Counted from the first letter of the stretch, positions 1-8,203 are shown. The stretch is 36,036 nucleotides of DNA from Pseudomonadota bacterium (GCA_005804885.1 SYOX01000276.1:1-36036); one strand, 5' to 3'. Notes: generated by a model not told the origin, from the letters alone. Numbers and translations are program-made.

Positions 1-2
1 CG

Positions 3-644
3 CCGGAGCGGGGCGTCCTGGAGGGGCTGCGGGCGCTGTGCCCCGAGCGAGGCGCGCGGTTGATCCTCGACGAGGTCATGACGGGCTTCCGGGTGGCGCT
101 CGGCGGCGCCCAGGCGCTCTACGGGGTCCGGCCCGATCTGACGACGCTGGGCAAGATCATCGGCGGAGGGCTGCCTGTCGGCGCCTACGGCGGCCGAAGG
201 GACATCATGGCGCACATGGCGCCCTCCGGGCCGGTCTACCAGGCCGGGACGCTGTCGGGCAACCCGCTGGCGACGAGCGCGGGGCTGACGATGCTGCGGC
301 TGCTGCGCCAGGACGCGGGCCTCTACGATCGCCTCTCGTTGATGGCCGAGCGGCTCTCGACGGGCCTGCGGGATCGGGCGAGGGCGGTCGGGATCGAGGC
401 CAGCGCGACGCAGGTCGGGGGCATGTTCAGCCTCTTCTTCCTCGCCGAGCCGCCGCGCGACTTCGACGAGGTCAAGCAGTCCGACGCCGCGCGCTTCAAC
501 GCCTTCTTCCACGGCCTGCTCGATCGCGGCGTCTACCTGGCGCCGAGCGCCTTCGAGGCCGGCTTTGTCTCGGCGGCGCACACCGACGCGGACATCGACG
601 CGGTGCTTGAGGCCGCCACCGAGGTCCTCGCGACGCTGGCCTGA
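3..644 (+). CDS. hemL: Glutamate-1-semialdehyde 2,1-aminomutase, C-terminal part (5' truncated by window)
   Basis: This PLP enzyme converts glutamate-1-semialdehyde to 5-aminolevulinate, the C5-route entry to heme. The frame is open from the window edge, so only about the last 213 residues are present. The segment LILDEVMTGFR carries the Asp that contacts the PLP ring nitrogen, and TLGKIIGGGLPVGAYGG carries the PLP-binding lysine (codon 153-155). The substrate-loop style sequence YQAGTLSGNPLA follows. The stop is at 642-644. The next gene starts 9 bp downstream, so hemL is probably cotranscribed with the atp genes. Assignment to hemL rather than another class III aminotransferase rests on the spacing and wording of these motifs and is quite secure. 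Confidence 0.95.
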   Translation, partial: PERGVLEGLRALCPERGARLILDEVMTGFRVALGGAQALYGVRPDLTTLGKIIGGGLPVGAYGGRRDIMAHMAPSGPVYQAGTLSGNPLATSAGLTMLRLLRQDAGLYDRLSLMAERLSTGLRDRARAVGIEASATQVGGMFSLFFLAEPPRDFDEVKQSDAARFNAFFHGLLDRGVYLAPSAFEAGFVSAAHTDADIDAVLEAATEVLATLA

Positions 645-653
645 GGTCTCCAG

Positions 654-998
654 ATGAGCCACGGATCGGACAAGGACGCCGAGGAGGGTCAGAGCGGCGA
701 TCCGCCGCCCGTCCGGGACAGTCGGCCCAGGGCCGACGTCGACCCCGAGCAGGCCGCGAGCGATCGCCGCGCCCAGCGCAAGATGTACAGGATCATGGGG
801 TCCTACAGCACGATCGGCCTGGAGTTCGGCGTCGGCCTCATCATCGGGCACTTCCTGGGGAAATACCTCGACGGTTTGCTGGGCACCTCGCCCTGGCTGA
901 TGATCGTCTGCATGGTGCTGGGCTTCCTCGTCGGCTGGGTCGATCTGTATCGCCTGGTCAAGAAGACCAACCTCGACCGGATGGATGATCCAGAGTGA
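654..998 (+). CDS. atpZ: AtpZ/AtpI-family F0F1 ATP synthase accessory membrane protein
   Basis: The 114-residue protein has a charged, disordered N-terminus of about 45 residues. Two hydrophobic helices follow (about 49-69 and 80-100). The spacing MGSYSTIGLEFGVGLIIGHFLGKYLD and GFLVGWVDLYRLVKK is typical of the AtpZ/AtpI family, which is encoded in front of ATP synthase genes. Family members have been linked to magnesium or calcium transport or to rotor-ring assembly; no catalytic residue can be read here. The start is the ATG at 654, and the stop overlaps the next gene's GTG start in the sequence GTGA, which implies translational coupling. The symbol is used in the family sense. Confidence 0.85.
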   Translation: MSHGSDKDAEEGQSGDPPPVRDSRPRADVDPEQAASDRRAQRKMYRIMGSYSTIGLEFGVGLIIGHFLGKYLDGLLGTSPWLMIVCMVLGFLVGWVDLYRLVKKTNLDRMDDPE

Positions 999-1492
999 GC
1001 GAGCCGATGGAGACGACGGAGGGCGCCCCCGAAACCCCCGAGGCGACGATAGCCCGAAGCCTGCGGGAGGACGCGATGGGAGAGCCCCTGATGGACCGCC
1101 TGGAGCTGGTCGTCTTCGGGGTGGGGCTCGCGTCGACGCTGTTGACCCTGGTCCTGTGGGATCTCTCCTTCACGGGAGGCTGGGCGCTGGGGGCGGGGAT
1201 CGGGCAGCTGAGCCTCGGGGCGATCAGGCGCCTTGTGCGCCGCCTCTTCGAGTGGCGACTGGGCAAGGGCCTCGTGATCGTCGCGCTCTTGTTGAAGACC
1301 ACCTTCTTGCTCATCGGGTGCTGGGTGGCGCTTTCAGTGGCCGAGGTCAGCGTGTTGGCGTTCACTGCAGGTTACACCGCCACTCTGACTGGACTTGTGC
1401 TCGGAGGCATGTTATGTGCCCCTCGCCCAACCGGAGAAGCGGCTGTTGAGCCGCCCGGCAGGAGCAAGGATCTGGATCTTGACGAGGGCTGA
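995..1492 (+). CDS. atpI: ATP synthase subunit I-like membrane protein
   Basis: The 165-residue protein starts at a GTG that overlaps the atpZ stop by 4 bp. After a 35-residue acidic leader there are four hydrophobic segments at roughly 37-55, 60-76, 91-113 and 117-141, followed by a short polar tail. This four-helix pattern and the position just before atpB fit the ATP synthase I chain family, a non-stoichiometric protein thought to help assemble the c-ring. Sequence similarity cannot be scored by eye, so the call rests mainly on topology and context. The window shows no sign of truncation. Confidence 0.7.
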   Translation: MSEPMETTEGAPETPEATIARSLREDAMGEPLMDRLELVVFGVGLASTLLTLVLWDLSFTGGWALGAGIGQLSLGAIRRLVRRLFEWRLGKGLVIVALLLKTTFLLIGCWVALSVAEVSVLAFTAGYTATLTGLVLGGMLCAPRPTGEAAVEPPGRSKDLDLDEG

Positions 1493-1542
1493 GGATCAGC
1501 CCGCACGAAAGGCTCGAGAAGAGCCCATCTCTTGGAGAGGAC

Positions 1543-2307
1543 ATGTCGGACAAGTCCATCCTCAGCATCATCAAGCCCCTCGACGACGCGATGAACTCTC
1601 TGGAGCACTCGGCGCCGGTGGCCGCGTGGCCGTTGGTGATGCTGGTGATCGCGCTGGGGGTCATGTACGCGATGGCCTTCGTCGCCAGCGGCAAGTTCAA
1701 GGATGTCGCCAAGGCCGTTGTTCCGGACGAGACCTTCACCATCCGGACCTTCTTCGAACTCTTCTTTGACACCGTCCTGGGGTTGATGGGCGAGATCATG
1801 GGAGAGAAGAACGCCAGGCGCTTCTTCCCCATGATCGGGACCTGCGCCGTGGTGATCTTCTTCAGCAATTTCCTGGGGTTGATGCCCGGGATGATGCCGC
1901 CGACGGACAACCTCAACGTGACGGCCTCGATGGCGATCGTGATCTTCATCACGACCCACATCGTCGGGGTCCAGACCAACGGCATCGGGCACTTCACCCA
2001 CATGGCCAACCCCGTCGGGGTCTGGTGGGGTTGGTTCCTGGCGCCCTTGATGTTCCCCATCGAGCTCATCGGGCACGCCGTGCGGCCCGTCAGCCTCAGC
2101 CTGCGGCTGATGGGCAACATGATCGGCGATCACAAGGTCCTGTCGATCTTCCTGGGCCTGGTCCCGCTGGTCGTCCCCATCCCCTTCCTCATCCTCGGAT
2201 CGGTCGTCTGCCTCGTGCAGACGGCGGTCTTCTGCCTTCTCTCAATGGTCTACATCGGGCTGGCGCTCGAAGAGCAACACCACGATGAAGAAGGCGCCCA
2301 CCACTGA
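1543..2307 (+). CDS. atpB: F0F1 ATP synthase subunit a
   Basis: Subunit a forms the ion half-channels next to the rotor ring in the inner membrane. The 254-residue protein has the family helix pattern and the signature VRPVSLSLRLMGNMIGDH, where Arg188 is the essential stator arginine (Arg210 in E. coli). The last-helix glutamine that pairs with it is Gln226 in VCLVQTAVFCLLSMVY. The ATG at 1543 is preceded by GGAGAGG six to eight bases upstream. The gene sits 50 bp after atpI; the gap contains a small hairpin, GGCTC-GAGAA-GAGCC. The C-terminus ends in a His/Glu-rich tail, which is unusual in detail but outside the membrane core. Confidence 0.97.
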   Translation: MSDKSILSIIKPLDDAMNSLEHSAPVAAWPLVMLVIALGVMYAMAFVASGKFKDVAKAVVPDETFTIRTFFELFFDTVLGLMGEIMGEKNARRFFPMIGTCAVVIFFSNFLGLMPGMMPPTDNLNVTASMAIVIFITTHIVGVQTNGIGHFTHMANPVGVWWGWFLAPLMFPIELIGHAVRPVSLSLRLMGNMIGDHKVLSIFLGLVPLVVPIPFLILGSVVCLVQTAVFCLLSMVYIGLALEEQHHDEEGAHH

Positions 2308-2400
2308 GCGCCTGCGAACATATCCTTTCACCGTCAACACGACTTTTTGACCACCACAACACCAGCCGCTCGCGAAAGGCGAACGCACCTGGAGGCTAAA

Positions 2401-2739
2401 ATGAAGCGCAACGTCCTTTTCCTGTCGACCTTCACCTTCGTCACGCTCCTTTGTGTCGTGGCCGCCGCTCAGGGCGCCGCCGACAACAACTACACCGTCG
2501 CGGCCTCCGCGGCGCTGGCCGAGGGCCTGGCCATCGGCATCGCCGCCATCGGCGGCGGTCTGGGTCAGGGCAAGGCCGCTGCCGCCGCCCTGGAGGGCAT
2601 CGCCCGCAACCCCAACGCCTCGGGCCGGATCTTCACCCCCTTCATCCTCGGCCTGGCGCTGATCGAGTCTCTCGTCATCTACGCCCTCGTCATCGCCTTC
2701 TTCCTCAACGGTCACATCACGACCGTCCTGGGGGCCTGA
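2401..2739 (+). CDS. atpE: F0F1 ATP synthase subunit c with N-terminal signal-like extension
   Basis: The rotor-ring proteolipid is 112 residues long, longer than the usual 70-90. The extra length is an N-terminal signal-peptide-like segment (MKRNVLFLSTFTFVTLL, then AAAQGA). The hairpin follows: helix 1 with GGGLGQGKAAAAALEG, the polar loop ARNPNASG, and helix 2 LGLALIESLVIYALV. Glu89 is the ion-carrying carboxylate. Gln56, Ser90 and Tyr94 sit at the same spacing as Gln32, Ser66 and Tyr70 of the Na+-binding Ilyobacter ring, but Thr67 is replaced by Leu91. The ATG at 2401 has a GGAGG ribosome site 6 bp upstream. No b, delta, alpha or other F1 gene follows, matching the split atp layout known in alpha- and deltaproteobacteria. 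Confidence 0.96.
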   Translation: MKRNVLFLSTFTFVTLLCVVAAAQGAADNNYTVAASAALAEGLAIGIAAIGGGLGQGKAAAAALEGIARNPNASGRIFTPFILGLALIESLVIYALVIAFFLNGHITTVLGA

Positions 2740-2751
2740 TCGCCGACAGCG

Positions 2752-2776
2752 CCGACCCCCGGAGTTTCGGGGTCGG
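2752..2776 (+). terminator. Hairpin just after atpE (no T-tract)
   Basis: CCGACCCC at 2752-2759 pairs perfectly with GGGGTCGG at 2769-2776 around a 9-nt loop, 13 bp after the atpE stop. There is no T-run directly after it. It may stabilise the mRNA 3' end or act together with the stronger hairpin at 2803. Confidence 0.4.
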
Positions 2777-2802
2777 GCCGCTCATCGGAGTGCTCTCAAG
2801 GA

Positions 2803-2830
2803 GGGCCCGGCACCTTGTGTCGGGCCCTTC
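2803..2830 (+). terminator. Rho-independent terminator of the hemL-atp operon
   Basis: GGGCCCGGCA at 2803-2812 pairs with TGTCGGGCCC at 2818-2827 over 10 bp, including one G-T wobble, around a CCTTG loop. TTCTT follows directly. It lies 64 bp after the atpE stop and is the natural end of the forward transcript before the opposing pdxA gene. Confidence 0.8.
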
Positions 2831-3065
2831 TTGCGTTCAGCGCCCGGCGGCGGGTCTTGTCCGTGGGGGAAGAAGGCGATCCGCCCTCCTGCTGAGGGCG
2901 CCGTTGTCTGCCCGGGCGCTGGTGCAGGAGGGCGGCAGGGGCGCGCTTCGTCGATCATGAGGGTGGCCGGCGTCGGCCGTCGCCCGAGCGCCGGTCGGCG
3001 CCCGATCGTGGTGGTGCTCAAGGGTGTCCGGTTGAGGCGGTGTGTCTTTTTCTTTTGAAGGGGGG
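2831..3065. other. Convergent intergenic region, no gene recognised
   Basis: Together with the atpE 3' region this makes a gap of about 330 bp between atpE (+) and pdxA (-). Both strands were read and no supported ORF or structured RNA was seen. A pyrimidine-rich patch, TGTGTCTTTTTCTTTTG, lies just before the pdxA stop on the forward strand, but no clear stem precedes it. Confidence 0.5.
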
Positions 3066-4091
3066 TCAGCGCGCGGCGTTCGCGTCGCTCAGGGAGGCGG
3101 CCAGCTCAAGGGCGTAGGCCAGCGATCCCGCCTCGGCCTCTCCGCGTCCTGCGATGTCGTAGGCGGTGCCGTGGTCGACGCTCGTGCGGACGAAGGGCAG
3201 GCCGAGGGTGATGTTCGCGGATCGTCCAAAGTGCAGCAATTTCAAGGGGATGAGGGCCTGATCGTGGTACATGCAGACCACGGCGTCGAAGGGCCATGCG
3301 CGCTCGGGGTGGGCCTTGGCGAAGAGGGTGTCGGCGGGCCATGGGCCGGAGGCGTCGACGCCCTCGGCGCGGGCCAGGGCGATGGCGGGGGCGATGGTGC
3401 GGAGCTCTTCGTCGCCCATGGTGCCTTGTTCGCCGGCGTGGGGGTTGAGGGCCGCGACGGCGATCCTGGGAGAGGGGATGCGCCAGAGCCGTCGGAGGCT
3501 GTCGTGGGTCAGGGTGATGGTGTCGAGGATGCGTTCGACGGAGAGCTTCCTGGCGACGTCGGCCAGGGGTAGGTGGGTGGTGGTCAGCGCGACGCGGAGC
3601 CTGTCGCCGGCCAGCATCATGACATGGCGAGGGGCGCCGGAGCGCTCGGCCAGGATCTCGGTGTGTCCGGTGGGGGGGAGGCCGGCGGTGTCAAAGAGGG
3701 CCTTGTTGAGCGGCGCGGTGCAGAGGGCGCGCAGCTTGCCGGCCATGGCGTCGTCGATGGCGGCCTCGAGGGCGGCGCCCTGGAGGTGGCCGAAGGGGGG
3801 GAAGTGTTGACCGAAGGGGAGGGCGCTGAGCGAGCGGATCGCGTCGGCGGCGTGGTCGGGGAGCCTGTGGTCGACGTCGACGACGGTCGCGTCCGCGAGC
3901 AGGGGTTTGATCCTGTCCCAGCGGTGATCGCGTCGGGCGAGGTGGTCGAGGGTGAGGTTGAGGAGGTGTCGGGAGCCGTAGATGTGGGCCTGGGCGGCCA
4001 GGGGGTGCGAGCCGAGCAGGGCGAGGATGATCTCGGGACCGACGCCTGCGGCGTCGCCCATGGTCAGGGCGATGGGGGGGAGTTCGAGCAT
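3066..4091 (-). CDS. pdxA: 4-hydroxythreonine-4-phosphate dehydrogenase
   Basis: PdxA oxidises 4-phosphooxy-L-threonine in the DXP-dependent vitamin B6 pathway. At 341 residues the protein has the usual family length. Visible motifs in order are GDAAGVGPE (13-20; an Ala replaces the usual Pro), TGHTE around His143, TTHLPL with metal ligand His173, ALNPHAGEQG with His218, MYHDQALIPLK with His276, and TSVDHGTAYDIAGRG. These three histidines match the metal site of the E. coli enzyme. Its ATG overlaps the TGA of the upstream surA-like gene by one base (TGATG), so translation is coupled. The surA-pdxA order is also found in E. coli. Confidence 0.97.
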   Translation of the reverse strand: MLELPPIALTMGDAAGVGPEIILALLGSHPLAAQAHIYGSRHLLNLTLDHLARRDHRWDRIKPLLADATVVDVDHRLPDHAADAIRSLSALPFGQHFPPFGHLQGAALEAAIDDAMAGKLRALCTAPLNKALFDTAGLPPTGHTEILAERSGAPRHVMMLAGDRLRVALTTTHLPLADVARKLSVERILDTITLTHDSLRRLWRIPSPRIAVAALNPHAGEQGTMGDEELRTIAPAIALARAEGVDASGPWPADTLFAKAHPERAWPFDAVVCMYHDQALIPLKLLHFGRSANITLGLPFVRTSVDHGTAYDIAGRGEAEAGSLAYALELAASLSDANAAR

Positions 4092-5113
4092 CAGAAGAGG
4101 ACGCGGACGTAGGCCTTCTGGCGAAGGTTCTGGACCCAGGTGTCGAGCTCCTTGTTGAGCTCCTCCTCGCGCAGGGAGTTGCGGAGCTGTTCGAGCTCTT
4201 CCTGGATCTTGGGGTCGCGGTCTTCGGTGACGGCGTGGACTTTGAAGATGTGCGTGCCGCTGCTGACCTTGATGGGGGGTGTGATCTGCCCGGCCTCGTG
4301 GGTGAAGAGGACGGCCTCGATGGCGTCGCCGAGGTCGCCGGCCTGGTAGGTTCCGAGGTAGCCGCCGTCGGCGGCGGTGGGGCCGGCGCTGACCTCGATG
4401 GCGACGGCGCGGAACTCCTCGCCGGCGTCCGTGACGCGCTTGTGGGTGCTGGCGATGAGGGCCTCGACGTTGTCGAGGGCCTCCGGGGTGGGGTCATCGG
4501 GCGTGGGGATGAAGATGTGGCTGACGTCGAAGGTCTTGACGGAGGCGGTGGCCGGGTCAGCGCCGTGGGTTTCCTTGTAGGCGCGCTGGACCTCCTCATC
4601 GGTGATCTTGATGCGAGAGCTGATCCGGACCTGGATGACGCGGACCTTGAGGAGGTTGTCGTGGACGTAGCTGCGGTAGTCGGCCCAGCGGATGCCCTTG
4701 GCGCGGAGGGTCTCGCGGAACTGCTCCTCGTTGAGCTGCATCTTCTGGTGGATGCTGGCGATCCACCGCGAGACGTCGTCGTCGGTGACGTCGAGCTTGA
4801 GGGTGCTGGCCTCCTGGATGAGCAGGCGCGTGTTGATCATGTCCTGGAGGACCTGCTGGTAGATCTGCTCGGCGTCGGGCCGAGACTCGATCTCCTTGGG
4901 GTCGATGCCGAAGGCGAAGAGGTAGGGTCCGGAGGCGCGCTTGAGCTCGTGGAGGGTGATGATCTCCCTGTTGATCTTGGCCACGATGCGATCGATGACC
5001 TCGGCGCGGGCCTGGTCGGGGCAGGAGAGCAGGGCGCCGAGGGCGAAGGCGAAGGCGACGAGGGCCAGCGCGGCGCGATCAGGGAAGTGTTTGCGGGCGA
5101 TTGACGGGGACAT
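4091..5113 (-). CDS. surA: SurA-like periplasmic peptidyl-prolyl isomerase/chaperone
   Basis: The 340-residue protein is predicted to help fold outer-membrane proteins. A signal peptide covers about residues 1-37, with a hydrophobic core ALALVAFAFALGALL and cleavage near QARA/EVID. The SurA N-domain follows (about 38-165: VIDRIVAKINREIITLHEL, and helices ending near VRISSRIKITDEEV). One parvulin domain spans about 190-295, with KTFDVSHIFIP, GGYLGTYQAGDLGDAIEA and SGTHIFKV. E. coli SurA has two parvulin domains, whereas this protein has one. The start is the ATG at 5111-5113. The reading frame of the upstream parvulin gene, as written, runs 35 bp into this gene, which I suspect is an artefact (see findings). 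Confidence 0.88.
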   Translation of the reverse strand: MSPSIARKHFPDRAALALVAFAFALGALLSCPDQARAEVIDRIVAKINREIITLHELKRASGPYLFAFGIDPKEIESRPDAEQIYQQVLQDMINTRLLIQEASTLKLDVTDDDVSRWIASIHQKMQLNEEQFRETLRAKGIRWADYRSYVHDNLLKVRVIQVRISSRIKITDEEVQRAYKETHGADPATASVKTFDVSHIFIPTPDDPTPEALDNVEALIASTHKRVTDAGEEFRAVAIEVSAGPTAADGGYLGTYQAGDLGDAIEAVLFTHEAGQITPPIKVSSGTHIFKVHAVTEDRDPKIQEELEQLRNSLREEELNKELDTWVQNLRQKAYVRVLF

Positions 5114-6353
5114 TGGAAACCTCGATGGGCGATCTTCGCCGGGCCTGGTTCATCCTGCGGGTTCTGGTGCGAGCGCGGGGCGCTCGTTGGATCGGTCTTC
5201 CTCGTCGCGGCTCATCAAGGGCCCTGGGCGCCCTTGTCGCCGTCCTGGGGGGGGGGGCGAGGTCCTCGGCGGTCGGCAGGTCGTCCGCGCCGTCGGTGGG
5301 GACGAGGTTGATCTCCTGGCCATGTGCGTGGCCGTCGGAGGGCTGGCCCTTGGGGGGCTCGGGATCCTTGATGCGGGCCAGGAGGTCGTTGTTGATCTCG
5401 ACCTTGGCCTTGGCCTTGACCTCGGTGACGAGCTGCTGCTCGACGGTGGTGCGGCGCTCGCGGTAGAGGCGGTTGTGGATGTTGCGCTTGACCTCTTCGA
5501 AGGAGCGTTCGAAGCGCTCTTTCTTGGCGGTGAGCATCAGGACGTGCCAGCCGGTGGAGGTCTGGACGGGGGGGCTCATGTCGCCGACGTGCTGGAGGGC
5601 GAAGGCGGCGTCGGAGAGGGCCTTGTGGATGGTGCTGCCGGGCTCGCCGGCGGCGGAGAAGAAGCGCATGTCGCCGCCGAGGGAGGCGGTGGGCTTGTCG
5701 ATGGAGACGTCGCGGGCCTTGAGGGCGAAGGTGCGGCGCTTGTGGGTGGGATCCTTGGCGAATTCGAGGGTGAGGGCCTCGATGAGCGCCTTGGCGGCCT
5801 GCTCGTCGGCCAGGACGATCTGGCTGGCGCGGACCTTGGCGGGTCGGACGTAATCGTCGACGTGGGCGTCGTAGTAGGCCTTGAGCTCCTCGTCGGTGAT
5901 CTTGACCTCGCTCATGCGCTTGTCGAGCTCGTGGGCCATGAGCTTGCGGACCATGGCCTGCTTCATCTCGAGGACGACCTCGGGGTCCTTGTCGAGGCCG
6001 CGGCGGACGGCTTCGGCGGCCAGGACTTCGAATTGCACCATGTTGGTCAGGAAGTCCTTCTTTCGCTCAAGGGAGTTGTAGCGTGCGCGAGCGAAGGGGG
6101 CCTGGGCGTTGAGGCGGCGTTCGTACTCGCCCAGGGTGATGAGCTCGTCGTCGATCTTGGCGATGACCTCGCGTTGGTCGGCCTCGCTCAAGCTGCTCGT
6201 GCGCTGGATCTGGATGTTCTCGGCGGCCTTGCCCTTCTCGGAGTCCTGGGCGACCTTGGCGGCGAGGTCGACCTTCTCGGGGGGGGTGCAGGAGGGCGCG
6301 CCGGCGGCGGCGACGGACAGGGCGATCAGGAGAGGGGAGAGTCTTCTTGGCAT
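5079..6353 (-). CDS. PpiC/parvulin-type folding lipoprotein; 3' end probably frameshifted at a G11 tract
   Basis: The N-terminus is a short signal peptide with a possible lipobox ending at Cys22 (LSVAAAGAPSC). A SurA-N-like helical region spans about 60-165 (IAKIDDELITLGEYERR). A parvulin domain follows at about 172-275, with VRASQIVLADE, LGGDMRFFSAAGE and TGWHVLMLTAK. After Asp364-Leu365-Ala-Pro3 the frame enters an Arg-rich tail of about 55 residues and overlaps surA. The switch point is an 11-base C run on the coding strand (5247-5257 on +). One more C would give APPPQDGDKGAQGP and tandem TGA stops at 5212-5217, a 379-residue protein that ends before surA. The gene probably works with the adjacent surA. 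The parvulin domain is secure; the lipidation and the C-terminus are less so. Confidence 0.85.
   Translation of the reverse strand: MPRRLSPLLIALSVAAAGAPSCTPPEKVDLAAKVAQDSEKGKAAENIQIQRTSSLSEADQREVIAKIDDELITLGEYERRLNAQAPFARARYNSLERKKDFLTNMVQFEVLAAEAVRRGLDKDPEVVLEMKQAMVRKLMAHELDKRMSEVKITDEELKAYYDAHVDDYVRPAKVRASQIVLADEQAAKALIEALTLEFAKDPTHKRRTFALKARDVSIDKPTASLGGDMRFFSAAGEPGSTIHKALSDAAFALQHVGDMSPPVQTSTGWHVLMLTAKKERFERSFEEVKRNIHNRLYRERRTTVEQQLVTEVKAKAKVEINNDLLARIKDPEPPKGQPSDGHAHGQEINLVPTDGADDLPTAEDLAPPPRTATRAPRALDEPRRGRPIQRAPRARTRTRRMNQARRRSPIEVSNVPVNRPQTLP
5247..5257 (-). repeat. G11 homopolymer inside the second parvulin gene
   Basis: Eleven consecutive G on the + strand (C on the coding strand) lie near codon 366 of the parvulin lipoprotein gene. 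It is the longest homopolymer I noticed in the window. It marks the point where the encoded sequence changes from acidic and parvulin-like to Arg-rich. Confidence 0.95.
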
Positions 6354-6499
6354 GGTCGTGGCTCCGGACCCCCTGTGTCGAAGGCGTAGGGCGGGCTTGG
6401 ATGAGAACCCTCAATGGGGGCGGTAGCTTCCGCAGGATCTCGCCCATCGAGATTGGGGGGATAGCACAGGGGAAGGGGGGTGGGCAAGGGCGTCGGGGT

Positions 6500-8155
6500 T
6501 CAGCGTCTGGGGTTGACGAGGCCGTTGACCTCGATGCGGAAGAGCTGTTGACCCATGAAGATGAAGTCGCCGTCGCGCAGGCCAGTCTTCTCCCAGATCT
6601 TGATCCAGGTGCCGTTGGAGGAGTTGAGGTCGACGAGGCAGTTGGTGCCGTCCTCGCGGGGGTAGATCTGGGCGTGACGGCCCGACATGAACTTGTCGCG
6701 AGGGAAGATGATGTCGCCCTTCTCGCGGCCGAGGACGGCGCCGCTGTCGGGGATGCAGTAGACGTTCTGTATCACGCCGCCGATGCCGATCTGGAGGAGC
6801 TTGAACTGACCGCCGGGGGGAGGAGAGCCCATGTATCGGGTGCCGTCTGAGGATCGGGCCTTGGGGGTGATGGTCTGTTCGAATTTTTCGAAGCGCAGGA
6901 CCTGTCGGCCCATGAGGAAGACATCGCCGGGGCTCAGGGGGACCTCATCGCGCAGCTTCACGAAGGTGCCGTTGAGGGAGTAGAGGTCCTCGATGAAGAG
7001 CTCACCGTGCTCGATGGTGAGGCTGGCGTGCTTGGGGGAGAGGAAGGCGTCGGTGGGGAAGCGGGTGTCGCCTGTGCGGCCGACGACGGTCTTGACGAAG
7101 TCGAGCGGGATCTCGAGGCCGTCGGAGCCGTCTTCGTTGATGGAGATCAGGCGGACGTCCCAGGGCGAGGCCTTTCGGGAGGCTTCGAGGGCGCGGACGG
7201 CGCTGGAGACGACGCGCGGGTCGGCTTCGACGGTTTCTTGCTTGGCGAGGCCGCCGGAGAGCTTGAAGCCGCAGGAGCCGCAGAAGCGGTTGCCGGTGGG
7301 GTTCGAGGTGTTGCAGGAGGGGCAGATCTCCTCATCGATGGAGGGGTCGCTGGTTTCGGAGACGGGGGCCTCTTCGTCCTGGCTGGTCTCAAGGCTGAAG
7401 CCGCAGTAGACGCAGTAGAACATGCCCTCGGGGTTGTAGCCGCCGCAGTTGGAGCACTGGAGTCCGACGGCGCGGGTGCTCGGCTCGGTGCTCTGGACGA
7501 CGGGGGTGGGTTCGGGCTTGAGGAGGAGGGCGGAGGCGCCGGGGACCTCCATGGTGAGGGCGCGGCCGCTGTCGCGCAGGCCGATGCGGCTGGGCATCTT
7601 GAAGAGGCCGGCTTCCTCGGCGGGGTTGGCCTTGGGGATGGGCGCGTCGATCGAGGGGGGGGCGTCGGTGTCGGAGAGGGCGTCGAGGAGGAAGTCGCTC
7701 AGCTCCTGGTCGCTGATGTTGGAGACCTTGGGGACCTTGAGGTTCTCGGTGGAGACGCGCGACGCGGCCTGTGCGGAGGGCCTGGGGGAGGCGTTTGAGG
7801 GCGCGGCGAGGGCGTCGTGGAGGAGGCGCGCGAGGCCCGAGGGGGCGCCGTCGACGCTGGGGGCGTGTGACCTGCCCGTGCCCCTGGCGCCGCCGTCGCT
7901 CTCTTCGCCGAGGGCGAAGAGGTCGGGGCCTTCGACTTCGAACTGGATCTCTTCGAGCTCCCCGCGCAGGTTGCTGGTGGGCTCAAGCGACTCATCGACG
8001 TCGTAGGAGACGGCGCCGAAGTCTTCAAAGGCGAGCATCTCCTCGTCCCCTTCGGGAGGTGAGGGTGTTTCGTCGTAGGCCAGAGACGCGTTGCAGAGCT
8101 CGCAGGCGCTGAGGTGTTCGCGGTTCTGATGGTGGCATCGAGGACAGGTGATCAT
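6500..8155 (-). CDS. Double FHA-domain protein with three zinc ribbons
   Basis: FHA domains bind phosphothreonine peptides. I chose the ATG at 8153-8155 (MITCPRCHHQN, GGAAGGG just upstream) over an in-frame TTG 15 bp earlier; this gives 551 residues. Zinc-ribbon cysteine pairs are C4/C7 with C18/C21, C234/C237 with C248/C251, and C278/C281 with C292/C295. A low-complexity acidic linker fills 25-230 and holds the short motif GLFKMPSR at 183-190. FHA1 is at about 335-425 (VVGRTGD, SPKHASL, LNGTFVK) and FHA2 at about 455-545 (VLGREKGD, MSGRHAQI, SNGTWIK). The Arg, Ser, His and Asn residues that usually contact phosphothreonine are present in both. No catalytic domain is seen, so it is probably a cytoplasmic adaptor. 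Confidence 0.9.
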   Translation of the reverse strand: MITCPRCHHQNREHLSACELCNASLAYDETPSPPEGDEEMLAFEDFGAVSYDVDESLEPTSNLRGELEEIQFEVEGPDLFALGEESDGGARGTGRSHAPSVDGAPSGLARLLHDALAAPSNASPRPSAQAASRVSTENLKVPKVSNISDQELSDFLLDALSDTDAPPSIDAPIPKANPAEEAGLFKMPSRIGLRDSGRALTMEVPGASALLLKPEPTPVVQSTEPSTRAVGLQCSNCGGYNPEGMFYCVYCGFSLETSQDEEAPVSETSDPSIDEEICPSCNTSNPTGNRFCGSCGFKLSGGLAKQETVEADPRVVSSAVRALEASRKASPWDVRLISINEDGSDGLEIPLDFVKTVVGRTGDTRFPTDAFLSPKHASLTIEHGELFIEDLYSLNGTFVKLRDEVPLSPGDVFLMGRQVLRFEKFEQTITPKARSSDGTRYMGSPPPGGQFKLLQIGIGGVIQNVYCIPDSGAVLGREKGDIIFPRDKFMSGRHAQIYPREDGTNCLVDLNSSNGTWIKIWEKTGLRDGDFIFMGQQLFRIEVNGLVNPRR

Positions 8156-8184
8156 ATCCCTTCCAGTCAAGAGATGACCCGTTG

Positions 8185-8203
8185 AAAAAGAGGTGCAAAC
8201 CTC
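8185..8203 (-). terminator. Probable rho-independent terminator upstream of the FHA gene
   Basis: On the minus strand GAGGT-TTGC-ACCTC is followed directly by TTTTT. The 5-bp stem is short, but the T-run is well placed. It lies about 110 bp after the subtilase stop and would separate that transcript from the FHA gene. Confidence 0.5.

Noticed and set aside
6437..6453. Hairpin ATCTCG-CCCAT-CGAGAT between the parvulin and FHA genes
   Set aside because: Only six base pairs and no T-tract on either strand; not enough to call a terminator.
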